Origin: Azadirachta indica
Taxonomy: Eukaryota; Streptophyta; Magnoliopsida; Sapindales; Meliaceae
DNA length: 64,000 bases
Assembly: GCA_022749755.1 (NCBI GenBank)
Contig: CM040441.1
Location: forward strand, 23,065,475 to 23,129,474
Direction: 5' to 3'
Part shown: positions 1-11,112 of the stretch, piece after piece
How the letters are laid out: each line of letters opens with the position of its first letter
Numbering within the stretch: the stretch's first letter is position 1
Made by a program: the position numbers and the translations under genes
Notes under the pieces: model-generated
What the model was told of the DNA's origin: nothing
What the model saw: the letters and a program-made list of their open reading frames with translations, nothing else
Databases searched by the model: none

Positions 1-690
1 AGAGAAGAAAATAGAGATAGTTTTCGATTGTCACAACTACTCCAAAACCAAAAAGATAAAACCTGCGGCCATTGAATTTACTGATTATGCTATTATTTGG
101 TGGGATCAATTATTAAAGGATAGGAGAAGAAATCAAGAACGCTCTGTTGAAACGTGGGACGAGATGAAGACAATAATGAGAAGACGTTTCATTCCAAGCC
201 ACTACCATCAAGAGTTGTTCAACAAATTGCAACGTCTAACTCGAAAATCTAAAAGCCTAGATAAATAGTATAAAGAGATGGAGGTTGCTATTATTCGAGC
301 AAATGTGGAGGAGGATAGAGAAGCTACCATGGCTAGATTCTTACATAGTTTAAATCGTGAGATCACAAACGTAGTGAAGATGCAATATTATGTAGAATTG
401 ACAGATATGATACACCAAGCCATCAAAGTTGAGCAACAATTGAAGCGAAGAAACATGGCTAGAAGAGGGGCAAGCACGACTGCTACAAACTCATGGAGAT
501 CAACTCCTAAACGGGAGGAATTTCCATTAACAAAGTTTAATTCTGAAGCTTCTAAGGATGTGAAACAAGTTGTGCCATAAAAATAAGGTAACATTGAATC
601 CACCTCTTCTAAAAATCATGACATTAAGTGCTTTAAATGTCAAAGCAGGGGTCATATAGCAGCCAATGCCCAAATTGTCATTACCTACCA
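1..690 (+). pseudogene. gag: CRM-1 gag fragment (broken)
   Basis: This is part of the capsid and nucleocapsid region of a Ty3/gypsy CRM-type element; in an intact element it would build the virus-like particle. The translation contains the retrotransposon gag signature FIPSHYHQELFNKLQRLT, then a basic linker, then a zinc-knuckle start (CFKC) near 629. It is broken by an in-frame TAG at 266-268 and a TAA at 578-580. A one-base loss near 660 destroys the zinc knuckle that is intact in the right-hand copy. After the knuckle it jumps to a few bases resembling the protease region (LPTM, near 690), so an internal deletion is also present. The start is cut by the window edge. Confidence 0.85.
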
Positions 691-827
691 TGAACATTAG
701 CTTCGTTTTGCACTTAATGTCTTCATTTGCATCCTGAATCAAAATATGAGAATAATTAATACATTTAAGAACTAAATAAACATAAAGAACTAAAAAATTA
801 AGTGAGAAAAATGTGGCATTCTGCATT
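691..827. other. Unassigned spacer
   Basis: AT-rich sequence between the truncated gag and the satellite. It matches nothing else I recognise in the window except its duplicate at about 60593-60731. I see no convincing coding signal. Confidence 0.4.
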
Positions 828-1228
828 CTTATCATACATTTTATTTCAAAAACGAAGAAGTTGAAAACGTATGATTTTCAGGGTCAGAAATGTCAAATGT
901 CATACGGACTCAAAAAACAACTTGATTTTAAGATGGGCTGCATGTCTTGTTACTCATCATCGTGTAAATATTGTTACAGTGCATTTTATTTCAATAACGA
1001 AGAAGTTGACAACGATTTTCGAGGCCAAAATTGTCAAACGTAATACAAACTCAAAAAAATGACTTTGTTTCGACATAGACTGCACGCCTTTTACTCACCA
1101 TCGTGTGAGTATCATTATGGTGCATTGTATTTCGAAAATGGAGAAGTTGAAAACGTATGATTTTCGGCACAAGAATTGTCAAACGTGAGACCAATTAGAA
1201 AAACAACTTTGTTTCGACATAGAGCGCT
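828..1228 (-). repeat. SatA satellite, ~3 monomers, inverted
   Basis: About three copies of the 145-bp satellite in reverse orientation, recognisable by the blocks GTGCATTTTATTTC, GAAGTTGAAAACGTA, TTGTCAAACGTGA and TTACTCACCATCG. The array stops abruptly where the Athila LTR starts. The last monomer and this junction recur at 38135 and 61131. Confidence 0.9.
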
Positions 1229-2607
1229 GATAAATCAATATTTGTCCTAATATTTTATTATGTTTATGTCCTTTATTCATGTATTTTATTTTAGAATTTT
1301 ATTACTTTAAGTTTCTTTTTTTTTTTACTTGTAGGAATTGTTATAGAAAGTCTAAAAACAAACCCAAGATGCTGGAAGGTCTGTATTTACTGAATATAGT
1401 TCGTATTTTCTAGTATAACTTTATTCTCAATACTCATATTTGGGTGATACAAAATAATTTGAAAACTAGATATAATGATTTACAAACTTACATTTCAAAA
1501 AGAAAGCGAATGTTGAAGTTTAAGGGTCAAAATTCCAGCTGGTAAAAAGACAACTAGAAGACAGGCTTTCCTTGACATGTGGGAGTAAATTTTGAATAAG
1601 TTGTTGACAAAATGAGTAAAAGGGAAGACTTTGGTAGTGTTGTTGGGTAGAGAATGAATTGAGGAAGGATTTGATGAAAAAGAGGATTTTCTAAAGAGGG
1701 TGTTTTCCATTGGAGGGGCAGGATTGCTGGATTGAAGAAGAGGACATTCTTGTTGGGCAGAATTATCATCTTCTTCAAAACTTGGTGGTGAACCTTCAAA
1801 AAGGGAAGCTTTCCTTAAGTTTGTTTATTTTTTAAATATGCTTAGAACTTTTATAATTAGATTCATAGATTTGAATTTAAGAATGGAAGTATAAACATAC
1901 TTTGGGATTTTGGCCTTGTTATTGAAATGGTATTGAATATTTTGTGAAATGTGATTAATTAGATATTGATATTATTTCTTGTTCATTGATATGTATAATT
2001 TTGATTATTTATCGTGGATTTGCTATCTATTATTTGTGATTGAAATTAATTTGAGAATTAAGGTGTTAGAAACATCATCTTACCTTAACTAAGCTCTTTT
2101 GAAAAAGTATTTAAATTGACTACATTGAGTTGGTTTGATTTAAATGGTTAAATGATTTTCTTATAACAATACAATTAATTAAGTAGAAGTCTTATATCAA
2201 GGATATATTTAATTAATTGTAAGTGAGAATTACCATGATCATTAGAATTCTCTACCTTTAGTGGAAGAACCAATAATCTAAATTACATAATGGTTGTCTA
2301 ATTCACCTAATATTTCAATACCAAATTAGATAACTAGCCAAATCCCATTTAAGTTCATTGAATTCAACAGAATCTTATTGATTTTAAGTTATTGTAATTT
2401 AGCTTTTTAATCACTTCAATTGGGATAATATGAATTTGTTATTTGATTGTATTAAAGTATTTATAATTTTATGTTTGCTTAAATTAGTAATTAACAGGAA
2501 ACATTAAGGATTTAAACCATTACAATTTCGCGAGAAATCGACCTCGGAGTGAACTTATTGTCAGCTATTAACGATTCGTGCACTTGCGAGCATTTAAAAC
2601 TTACACA
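1229..2607 (+). repeat. Athila-type 5' LTR
   Basis: Long terminal repeat of about 1.38 kb, opening TGATAAATCAATATTTGTCC and ending near TTACACA, directly followed by a tRNA-Asp-like primer site. Other copies lie at 16897-18227, 29106-29597, 38136-38774, 55818-56963 and 61132-62511. It would carry the promoter and polyadenylation signals of the element. No long open frame lies in it. Confidence 0.9.
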
Positions 2608-2616
2608 TCAAGTTTT

Positions 2617-2634
2617 TGGCGCTGTTGCCGGGGA
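2617..2634 (+). other. Primer binding site, tRNA-Asp type
   Basis: TGGCGCTGTTGCCGGGGA is complementary to the 3' end of plant tRNA-Asp with one mismatch. This primer choice is known for the Athila/Calypso lineage. It sits 9 bases after the LTR end and marks the start of minus-strand DNA synthesis. Confidence 0.85.
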
Positions 2635-2765
2635 ATTGATGTTTAAATTATATATATTTTTTTTCTTTGTTGTTATTTTTTTTTTTTTTTGTTTTGAGCG
2701 TTTCATTTATTGGTATTTTATTTTGTTTTTTTGTAACTTAATTTTTTTTTTTTTTCATTAGGTAT
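2635..2765 (+). other. Athila leader, T-rich
   Basis: Short untranslated leader between primer site and gag, with several long T runs (around 2655-2690 and 2741-2756). The homopolymer lengths differ from the duplicate copy. Confidence 0.6.
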
Positions 2766-3512
2766 ATGCACGGTGAGAATTCCCTAAAAGGAGATCTTGG
2801 GGAGAAAAGGAATAATATCCTAAAAATAAAGGAGAATTTGAGACAACTAGTTGAAAACATCAATTACGTACTGAGCAAGAAGAAGAAATTGTTGAGGAAA
2901 CAGCAAGCATGGAGGCCCAAACAATAGAAGTAGCCGAAAGACAAGGGTGATGAAGGAGTATGCAAGGCCAATCATTAGCACTTCTACATCTTGCATACAA
3001 TTGGAGGATGCTGCGTGAAATTATAAGATAAAAAACATACATTATTCTATATTGCCTTCTTTTTATGGAATGCTTAACGAAAACCCTTCGATTTTCATTA
3101 GGGACTTTTATGCGACAGTGCAAACTTTTCCTTTGTAAAGATTAACCGAGGATCAACTTAGAATGAGATGTTTTCCCTATATGCTGAAAGATAGAGCTAA
3201 AGCTTGGTTGATGACCCTTCCACCAAGATCTTTAACTACATGGGAAGCAGTTTATAATAAATTCATGGGAAAATTCTACTCTCCTCAGAAGACCACTGAG
3301 TTTAAGGACTAAAATTGTCACCTTTTCTCAAATGGAGAGAAAGCCTTTCCATGAAGTATGGGATAGATTCAAGATGCTTCTTATCCAATGTCCTCACCAT
3401 CATTTTTCGCTATAGCTATAAAACAAATTTTCTATGATGGATTGACGCAACAATGTCAATACACGGTTGATAAAGCTATCAGGGGTGATACAAATCTTAT
3501 CAATAACATGAT
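2766..3512 (+). pseudogene. gag: Athila gag, 5' part (broken)
   Basis: Remnant of the capsid gene of an Athila-type element. An ATG at 2766 opens about 53 codons before a TAG. Frameshifts follow. The conserved gag block is then clear: LTEDQLRMRCFPYMLKDRAK, AWLMTLPPRSLTTWEAVYNK and FMGKFYSPQKTTEFKD, between about 3147 and 3310. Further stops follow, then FYDGLTQQCQYTVDKA near 3430. The reading frame is lost at least four times. It ends at a sharp junction with an inverted CRM-1 LTR at about 3513. No protease or polymerase of this copy follows. Confidence 0.85.
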
Positions 3513-3827
3513 GAAACCGAATACCGAATGTAGTAAAGAACCCTAAAATTTCTCCAAAATGCAAGTTTATAAAGTCTTGACCCGATACCTATGTAGATAA
3601 GAACCAACACTATGATTTATCCAAACGCCACAGCAAGAATTCTTAAGAAAAAGCTTAAAAATTTAGATGATAAGTTTGGTTATTTTGAACGCCACAAGAA
3701 ATTAAACTTGAAAAGTTCAAGAATAAAAATTTGTAAGAAATAATTTAACACTCAAATTACTTGTTTCATTTCAAGAAATGAAAGCCTTTTTATAGGCAAA
3801 TACAAATAGAAAATGTCAAAAGTTAAG
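3513..3827 (-). repeat. CRM-1 LTR fragment
   Basis: Reverse-oriented piece of the CRM-1 LTR (R/U5 part). It lacks the outermost ~40 bases and everything upstream of the AAAGCCTTTTTATAGGC block. It abuts a second LTR that starts at 3828, so one CRM-1 copy is broken by another. Confidence 0.85.
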
Positions 3828-5581
3828 TGATACGAAGCTCGCCAATATTGTGACGAAACTCAACACCGAATGTAGTACAAAACCCCAAGATTTTCCCAAA
3901 ATGCAAGTTTATAGAATCTTAACCCGATACTTATTCAGATAAGAACCAAGACTATGATTTGCTCAAATGCCACATCAAGAATTTTTAAAAAAACACTTAA
4001 GAATTTAGATGATAAGTTTTGTTGTTTTGAATGCTACAAGAAATTAAATTTGAAGAGCTCAAGAATAAGAACTTATAAGAAATAATATAACACTCAAAAT
4101 TGCCTTTCTCATTTCAAGAAATGAAAACCTTTTTATAGGCAAATACAAAGAGAAAATATCAAAAGTTAGGTTATCAATCTCACCTAACAATTTGACAAAA
4201 TAAATTCAAATTTTATGACTTTTAAAACCTATAAATTTCAAACATGAAAACGTAAGTAATGACGTCATATATATATAACGTAAGCAATGACGTCTAATGT
4301 GCATAATGTAAGTAATTACATCATTTTAAGATTCTTAAAATTACATAAATGAACTATAATTTTTGAACATTTTCATATTAATCTTCTTGGACTCCAATCG
4401 CTTAAATGATATTCACTGAGCCTAATTCTTCAAGACGTGTATCTTGAATTGTATTTGAATCACACATCTTTTTAATTAGTTCATTTAAGGCACTTTCTAA
4501 TGTCTTGACTCTACCTCTTATAATCGGTCCACTCGGACGCTTAGCGAATCATATAGATGTTGTAATTGAGTGTCTCCAACCTTATGTATGAGGTTCTCCT
4601 TTTTTTTCGTGGTTGCACAACTTCGTTTGCATCATTAGCCTAACAATCCTACTTAACAATTTGACAAAATAAGTACAAACTTTATGACTTTTAAAAATTA
4701 CAAATTTCAAACATAAAAACGTAAGCAATAACATCATATATATATACGACGTAAACAATGACGTCAAATGTGTATGATGTAAGTGATTACATCATTTTAA
4801 GATTCTTAAAAATTACACAAATGAACTATAATTTTCGAACATTTTCAAATTAGTCTTCTTGAACTCCGATCGCTTGAATGATGTTCACTGAGACTAATTC
4901 TTCAAGACGTGTATCTTGAATTGTATTTGAATCACACATCTTTTTAATTAGTTCATTTAAGACACTTTCTAATGTCTTGACTCTACCTCTTATAATCGGT
5001 CCACTCGGACGCTTAGCGAATCATATAGATGCTGCAATTGAGTGTCTCCAACCTTATGTCTGAAGTTCTCCTCTTGTTTACGTGGTTGCACAACTTCGTT
5101 TGCGTCATTAGCTTAACAATCCTACTTAACAATTTGACAAAATAAGTACAAACTTTATGACTTTTAAAAATTACAATTTCAAACATAAAAACATAAGCAA
5201 TAACATCATATATATATACGACGTAAACAATGACGTTTAAATGTGTATGATGTAAGTGATTACATCATTTTTAAGATTCTTAAAAATTACACAAATGAAC
5301 TATAATTATCGAACATTTTCAAATTAGTCTTCTTGAACTCCGATCGCTTGAATGATGTTCACTGAGCCTAATTCTTCAAGACGTGTAGCTTGAATTGTAT
5401 TTGAATCACACATCTTTTTAATTAGTTCATTTAAGGCACTTTCTAATGTCTTGACTCTACCTCTTATAATCGGTCCACTCGGACGCTTAGCGAATCATAT
5501 AGATGCTGCAATTGAGTGTCTCCAACCTTATGTCTGAAGTTCTCCTCTTGTTTACGTGGTTGCACAACTTCGTTTGCATCA
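3828..5581 (-). repeat. CRM-1 3' LTR, expanded by U3 triplication
   Basis: LTR of a minus-strand CRM-1 element, starting TGATACGAAGCTCGCC and ending TTTGCATCA next to the polypurine tract. The normal length is about 810 bp; this one is 1754 bp because its U3 half is present three times: 4161-4634, 4635-5107 and 5108-5581, each ~473 bp. Each unit ends at the LTR terminus TG(C/A)TCA-like sequence and restarts at TTAGCTAACAATCC-like sequence, so the repeat boundary is the LTR end itself. Confidence 0.9.
4161..5581 (-). repeat. Three tandem 473-bp U3 units
   Basis: Direct tandem repeat inside the LTR above. Each unit carries the tail of pol (the integrase extension), the paired TGACG-type promoter motifs, and the TA-rich spacer. 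Units two and three are more alike than either is to unit one, for example in the shared CGACGTAAACAATGACG variant. Confidence 0.9.
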
Positions 5582-6102
5582 TTTTCTCCCTCTTGAAAAG
5601 AATTTGTCCTCAAATCGCTATCTACATTAAAAGGTGATAAGTCATAAACATTAAAGGTTGTATTAACCTTATACTCACCTGATAGTTCAAGTTTGTAAGC
5701 ATTATCATTGATGCGTTCCACTACTCGAAATGGGCCGTCTCCCCTTGGTAGAAGTTTAGAACATTTTTGCTCAGGAAAACGCTCCTTCCTCATATATAAC
5801 CAAACTAAATCTCCTGATTTAAAGACAACCTTCTTGCGTCCCTTATTGGCTTGCTTGGCATATTATTTCGTTCGTTGTTCTATATGTTGCCTTGCTTTCT
5901 CATGAATCTGCTTAATGAAATCAGCTTTCTTCTTGTCATCTAAATTAACGCGCCCATTCATAGATAAAAGAGTTAAATCCAAAGGAGTTAATAGATTAAA
6001 ACCATAGACAATTTCCAAAGGTGAAAATTTAGTGGAAGAATGAACACAACGATTATAAGCAAATTCAACATGCGGCAAGCAATCTTCCCAAGTTTTCAGA
6101 TT
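5464..6102 (-). pseudogene. CRM-1 integrase C-terminal part (broken)
   Basis: Minus-strand remnant of the integrase end of pol. It starts at about residue block [18 protein letters not shown] and continues through STKFSPLEIVYGFN, a basic linker, and the C-terminal domain GDGPFRVVERINDNAYKLEL. It then crosses the polypurine tract into the LTR. A stop separates the two halves near 5862. A base missing near 5484 shifts the frame just before the GPITRARAK motif, giving a premature end. The catalytic core is absent, cut at 6102 by a head-to-head junction with a plus-strand LTR. Confidence 0.85.
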
Positions 6103-6204
6103 CTTTGGGTCAAGACTCAATAAACTTGTGTTTCGGAAAAATTTTAAGTTTCATTACTATATTTGATGTTGGGTTTTGTCACATTATTGGCGAGGTTCAT
6201 ATCA
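6103..6204 (+). repeat. CRM-1 5' LTR, last 102 bp only
   Basis: Only the U5 end of the LTR is left, from GGTCAAGACTCAATAAACTTG to GTTCATATCA. It is the 5' end of the plus-strand element that runs to 14565. The left side was replaced by inverted integrase sequence; the junction shares one or two G bases. Confidence 0.85.
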
Positions 6205-6206
6205 TT

Positions 6207-6218
6207 TGGTATCAGAAC
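6207..6218 (+). other. Primer binding site, initiator-Met type
   Basis: TGGTATCAGAAC follows the LTR end after two T bases. It matches the plant initiator tRNA-Met site TGGTATCAGAGC with one change. Confidence 0.8.
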
Positions 6219-6436
6219 TTTGATTCCAAGGAAAGTTTAATTTATCCTTTACATCTTTATTGTTCCTTTACTTCTTCAATTATAATTCTAAAAAAAAAGT
6301 ACAAATAAAAATATTGTGGTCAAATTCCTTCTTGACTGGTCCAAATTCGAATTTTGTGTTTTACTTTCTTCAATATATTTTGATTTCATATTTTTATTTC
6401 TAATTTTAAAAAAAAAATAAAGCAAAAAAAAAAGAG

Positions 6437-6472
<36 letters not shown>

Positions 6473-6746
6473 TAGTTGTTATCCATTATATTAATAATTT
6501 CTTGTAGTATTGACCTAATATTCTTTATTCTTGATCTAATATTGTCATTGCTTGCATCAATTTCTTAAGAATTACTTATTGAATCTTGTGATTTGTTTTA
6601 GTTGTTTCTCATCTTAAAATTACCATTGAAATTTTGATTAAGAGTGTGCGAGTGTGAGGACATTTGCATGCTCAAACATGAGAGTGAGTGAAAACACGTG
6701 AGGGAGTGCTTGTGAGGTTTCTAACTTTGTTTTGCAGATTTTAAAT
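6219..6746 (+). other. CRM-1 leader with A tract
   Basis: Untranslated leader between primer site and gag. It contains an almost pure A stretch at about 6408-6468. Near its end a short GAGTGTGCGAGTGTGAG run lies ahead of the gag start. The same leader is present at 58983-59495, and inverted at about 24938-25440. Confidence 0.75.
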
Positions 6747-7860
6747 ATGTCTCACAATCAAGAAGAAAATTCAACCTAAGGGGTACAACAACCAACTACC
6801 CGAACCTACAATTGCAAACATTATTGGGGGAGATGAGACAGATGATAAGGGCTGAGTTAGAATGAATCCATAAAAGGATGGATAGGTTGGAAGAAGAGAC
6901 ATCAAGAGGGCAATATCAAAGCTCTTCCATTAGACAACCACCTAGGCAAGTGCAACCGAGGGTACAATGGGGTAATGTTGAGGATGATGAGGAGTTAGAT
7001 GAATCACTAATGTATTGGGGCAGGAATTTACATGGTTCTGGGAATAGAGAAGCTAGGTTAGGTAGACCTAAGTCGTTGGATAATGATTTAGGAAGCATTA
7101 AGGTGAAAATTCCACCGTTCCAAGGAAGAAATGATCTTGAAGCTTATTTAGAGTGGGAGAAGAAAATAGAGATAGTTTTTTTCGATTGTCACAACTATTT
7201 CGAGATCAAAAAGATAAAACGCGGCCATTGAATTTCCTGATTATGCTATTATTTGGTGGGATCAATTGTTGAAGGATAAAAGAAGAAATCAAGAATATCC
7301 TGTTCAGACTTGGGAGGAGATGAAGACAATAATGAGAAGACGTTTCATTCCAAGTTACTACCATCGGGAGTTTTTCAACAAATTGCAGCGTCTAACTCAA
7401 GGATCTAAAAGTGTAGATAAATATTGCAAAGAGATGGAGGTTGCTATGATTCGAGCAAATATAGAGGAGGATAGAGAAGCTACTATAGCTAAATTCTTAC
7501 ATGGTTTAAATCGTGAGATCGCAGACATGGTGGAGATGCAACATTATGTAGAGTTGATAGATATGGTACACCAAGCCATTATAGTTGAGCAACAATTGAA
7601 GCAAAGGAACATGGCTAGGAGAGGAGCAAACATGACTGCTACAAACTCATGGAGATTAACTCCTAAACGATAGGAATTTCCATTAATAAAGTCTAATTTT
7701 AAAGTTTTTAAAGATGCTAAACAAGTTGTGCCGCAAAAATAAAGTAACATTGAATCCACCACTACTAGAAATAGTGACATTAAGTGTTTTAAATGTCAAA
7801 ACAGGGGTCATATAGCTAACCAATCCCCAAATAAAAAGGGTAATGGTGATCAATGCTCAA
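6747..7860 (+). pseudogene. gag: CRM-1 gag (broken)
   Basis: Capsid and nucleocapsid gene of the plus-strand CRM-1 element. I choose the ATG at 6747 (MSHNQEENST) because the same start follows the leader at 59496. A TAA at 6777-6779 stops it after ten codons. Downstream are the acidic region MDRLEEETSRGQ, the retrotransposon gag block MKTIMRRRFIPSYYHREF, and a basic linker. A frameshift near 7225 and a stop at 7671 break it. The zinc knuckle at about 7790 reads CFKCQNRGHIANQS, so the last cysteine of CX2CX4HX4C is a serine. It cannot make functional Gag as it stands. Confidence 0.9.
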
Positions 7861-8226
7861 GGGAAAATTAAGTCGGAAGGAGAAGAAGAAGACGAAATAG
7901 AAGACATGCCACCTCTTGAAGATAAGTACGAAGGGCAATATATTGCGGAAGGAGAATTATTAGTGGCAAGATGAGCTCTTAGCACACAGATTAAGGAAGA
8001 AGAAAATGATCAGCGGGAGAACTTGTTTCATACTCAGTATTTCATCAACAACACAGTATGTAGCGTTATAATTAATGGAGGAAGTTGCACCAACGTAGCC
8101 AGCACCGAATTAGTAGAGAAATTGTTGTTACCTACCATGAAACATGCACGACCGTACCGCCTTCAGTGGCTAAACAAATGTAGAGAAATCGAGGTAACAA
8201 AACAAGTGTTGGTGGCATTCTCTACC
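7861..8226 (+). pseudogene. CRM-1 protease, truncated
   Basis: Aspartic protease region that would cut the polyprotein. The active-site block reads VIINGGSCTNVAS near 8065-8103. Sister copies have Asp where this copy has Asn (codon 8074-8076), so the catalytic aspartate is lost. It continues as LPTMKHARPYRLQW and KQVLVAFS, then breaks off at 8226 inside the domain, before the second conserved loop (ILLGRPW in sister copies). Satellite follows immediately. Confidence 0.85.
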
Positions 8227-11112
8227 ATGAAACAGCTTGTCTCAAAATGAAGTAGTTTTTCGAGTTTGTATCACGTTTGACAATTCTATTCCCGAAAACC
8301 GCAAGTTTTCAAATTCTATATTTTCGAAATAAAATGTACTGCAATGATCCTCACGTGATGGTCAGTAACAAGATGTACGGCTCGTCTAGAAATGATGCCG
8401 TTTTTTGAGTCAATATCATATTTGACAATTCTGGCCCCGAAAATCGTATGGTTTCAATTTCCCTTGTTTTTGAGAAAAAAAATGTATTGTAACGATTGTG
8501 ACGTGATGGTAACAAAACGTGTAGCTTGTCTCGAAACAAAGTTGTTTATTGAGTTCGTTTCACGTTCGATAATTCTGTCCTCGAAAACAGTACGTTTTCA
8601 AATTTTCCGTTTTCAAAACAAAATATACTACAAAGATCCTCATGTGATGGTCAATAACAAGATGTATAGCTCGTCTGAAAATGATATCATTTTTTAAATC
8701 TGTATCACGTTTGACAATTCCGTCGCCAAAAAATCGTACATTTTCAAATTTCTTCGTTTTTGAAATAAAATGCACTGTAACGATCCTGACACGATGGTGA
8801 GTAACAGGACGTGCGGCACATTCGATAGTATTTTAATCACGTTTTACAATTTTAGCCCCAAAAATCGTATGTTTTCAACTTCTCTGTGTTTAAAATAAAA
8901 TATACCGTGAGGATCGTCATGCGATGGTGAGTAACAAAATGTGTGACACGTCTCAAACCAAACTCGCTTTTAGAATTCGTATCATGTTTGACTATTCTGG
9001 CCACGAAAATTGTACATTTTCAACTTCTTTGTTTTCAAAATAAAATGCATTGTAAGGATCTTCACATGATGATGAGTAACAACACTTTGCGGCCCGTCAG
9101 AAAATGAAATCATTTTTCAAGTCCTTATCATATTTGAGAATTCCGCCACCGAAAATTGAACATTTTCAACTTCTCCGTTTTCGAAATAAAATGCACCGTA
9201 ATATTTCTCACGCGATGGTGAGTGACAATACGTGCGGCCAGTCTCAAAACGAAATCATTTCTCGAGTCCGCATCACATTTGACAATTCTGACACCGAAAA
9301 TAGTACGTTTTTAATTGCTCTATTTTGGAAATAAAATGCACCATACCGATCTTCATGCGATCATGAGTAACAAGACTTTGCAACCCGTTTGGAAATGAAG
9401 ACTTTTTTTGAGTCTTTATCACATTTGACATTTCCATTCCAGAAAATTGTACATTTTCAACTTTCCCGTTCTTGAAATTAAATGCATCGTAATGAAGTCA
9501 CTTTCCAAGTCCGTATCTCGTTTGACAATTTTGTCCCTCAAAAATCATACTTTCTCAACTTTTCTATTTTCGAAATAAAATGTACCGTAAGCATCCTCAC
9601 ACAATGTTGAGTAACTAAACGTGCGGCCTGTCTCGAACTGAAGTTGTTTTTCATGTTCGTATCACATTCAACAATTCTGGCCCCGAAAATCAAACATTCT
9701 CAACTTCTCCATTTTCGAAATAAAATATACCGTAATGATCCTCACATAATGATTGGTAACAAGATGTGCGGCGTGTCTCAGAATGAAGTCGCTTTCCGAG
9801 TTTGCATCAAGCTTGACAATTCGGACCCTGAAAATGGTATGTTTTCAACTTCTCCTTTTTCAAAATAAAATGCACCATAATGATCCCCTCACGATATTAA
9901 GTAACAAGAGGTGTGGCCTGTCTCCAAGCAAAGTCGTTTTTTCAGTCCATATCACGTTTCACAATTCCGGCCCCGAATATCACACGTTTTCAACTTCTTC
10001 GTTTTCGAAATAAAATGTACTGTAAAGATCCTAACACAATGGTGAGTAAAAAGATGTGCGATTCATCTTGAAACAAAGTCGCTTTTGGAGCTCGTATCAT
10101 GTTTGACAATTCCGGCCCCGAAAATTGTACATTTTTAACATCTCTGTTTTCAAAATGAAATATACTGTAACGATCCTCACGCGATGGTTAGTAACAAAAC
10201 GTGTGGCCCCATCTTGAAATGATTTCATTTTTTGAGTCCGTATCACGTTTAACAAGTCCAACCCTGAAAATCATACGTTTTCAACTTCTCCGTTTTAAAA
10301 AAAATAGCACCGTAAGATTCTTTACGTGATGGTGAGTAACAAGACGTGCTGTTCGTTTTCAAACGAAGTCGATTTCAAAGTCCACATCACATTTGATAAT
10401 TTTGTCTCCGAAAATCGTAGGTTTTCAACTTCTCCTTTTTTGAAATAAAATACAGTGTAAGCATCTTCACATGGTGGTGAGTAAAGAGACGTACGGCCCG
10501 GCTCGAACCAAAGTCATTTTTTGTGTCCATATCAAATTCGTGAATTCTGACCCCGAAAATTAAACGTTCTCAACTTTTCCATTTTCGAAATAAAGTGTAC
10601 TGTAATGATCCTCACATGATGATTAGTAACAAAACGTGCGGCGCGTCTGAAAATGAAGTCGCTTTTCCGAGTTCATATCAAGCTTGACAATTCGGACCCC
10701 GAAAATGGTATGTTTTCAACTTCTCCTTTTTTGAAATAAAATGCACCGTAACAATCCCTTCACGATATTAAGTAACAAGACATGTGGTCCGTTTCCATGC
10801 AAAGTCATTTTTTCAGTCTATATCACGTTTGACAGTTCTGTCCTCGAAAATCTTACGTTTTTAACTTCTCCGTTTTCAAAACAAAATGCACCGTAAGGTT
10901 CTTGACGCGATGTTGAGTAACAAAACGTGCGGTTCGTCTCGAAATGAAGTCGCTTTCCAAGTCCCTATTACGTTTGACAATTCCGTCCCCGAAAAATGTA
11001 CTTCGTCAACTCCTCCATTTTTGAAATAAAATGTATCGTAAGCATCCTCATATGATGCTGAGTAACTAGACATATGGCCTGTCTTGAATTGAGGTCGTTT
11101 TCAAGTCCGCAT
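8227..11112 (+). repeat. SatA array inside a CRM-1 element, ~20 monomers
   Basis: Tandem array with a period of 144-146 bp, measured between successive GAGTCCGTATCAC blocks at 10237, 10381, 10526 and 10672. It sits between the protease and reverse transcriptase parts of one colinear CRM-1 element and replaces only about 240 bp of it. Parts of the array repeat with an 871-bp offset (six monomers). Confidence 0.95.
9595..10951 (+). repeat. Six-monomer higher-order repeat, two copies
   Basis: Rare monomer variants recur in the same order 871 bp apart. GCTTGACAATTCGGACCC occurs at 9811 and 10682. The variant CACGATATTAAGTAACAAGA follows at about 9891 and 10762, and a TTCAACTTCTCCTTTTT variant lies between. 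Outside this stretch the 871-bp register is lost. Confidence 0.75.

Larger units (their letters stand above)
1..4096. repeat. Segmental duplication, left copy
   Basis: This block is repeated almost base for base at 59904-64000, in the same orientation. By eye I count roughly 20 differences, mostly single substitutions and homopolymer length changes. The block is a mosaic: CRM-1 gag, inverted satellite monomers, Athila 5' LTR and gag, and a CRM-1 LTR. All internal junctions are shared with the right copy, so the whole mosaic was copied as one piece rather than each element inserting twice. Both copies run to a window edge, so the true length is unknown. Confidence 0.95.

Noticed and set aside
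813..1062. Open frames of 60-130 codons throughout the satellite (also around 9753, 26429, 35416, 37749, 42817, 47479 and 50240)
   Set aside because: They are chance frames in a tandem repeat. The same peptide phrases return every ~48 residues on either strand, with frames shifting at each indel, and no start signal or conserved domain is present.
1495..1799. Minus-strand frames inside the Athila LTR (also 38400 and 61398)
   Set aside because: They recur in every LTR copy but carry different frameshifts in each and resemble no known protein. They lie within terminal repeat sequence.
2635..2765. T-rich peptide with a hydrophobic stretch (frame from 2549)
   Set aside because: It is encoded by the poly-T leader between the Athila primer site and gag, and differs from its duplicate by homopolymer slips. 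It is not a membrane protein gene.
4582..4767. Short frame on the minus strand in the U3 repeats
   Set aside because: It is made of LTR promoter sequence. The real coding content here is the pol tail in another frame.
6408..6468. Long A tract as a poly-A tail of a processed retrocopy or LINE
   Set aside because: It lies within the CRM-1 leader between primer site and gag, and the same leader with its A runs is found at 58983-59495. There is no LINE-type reverse transcriptase here.
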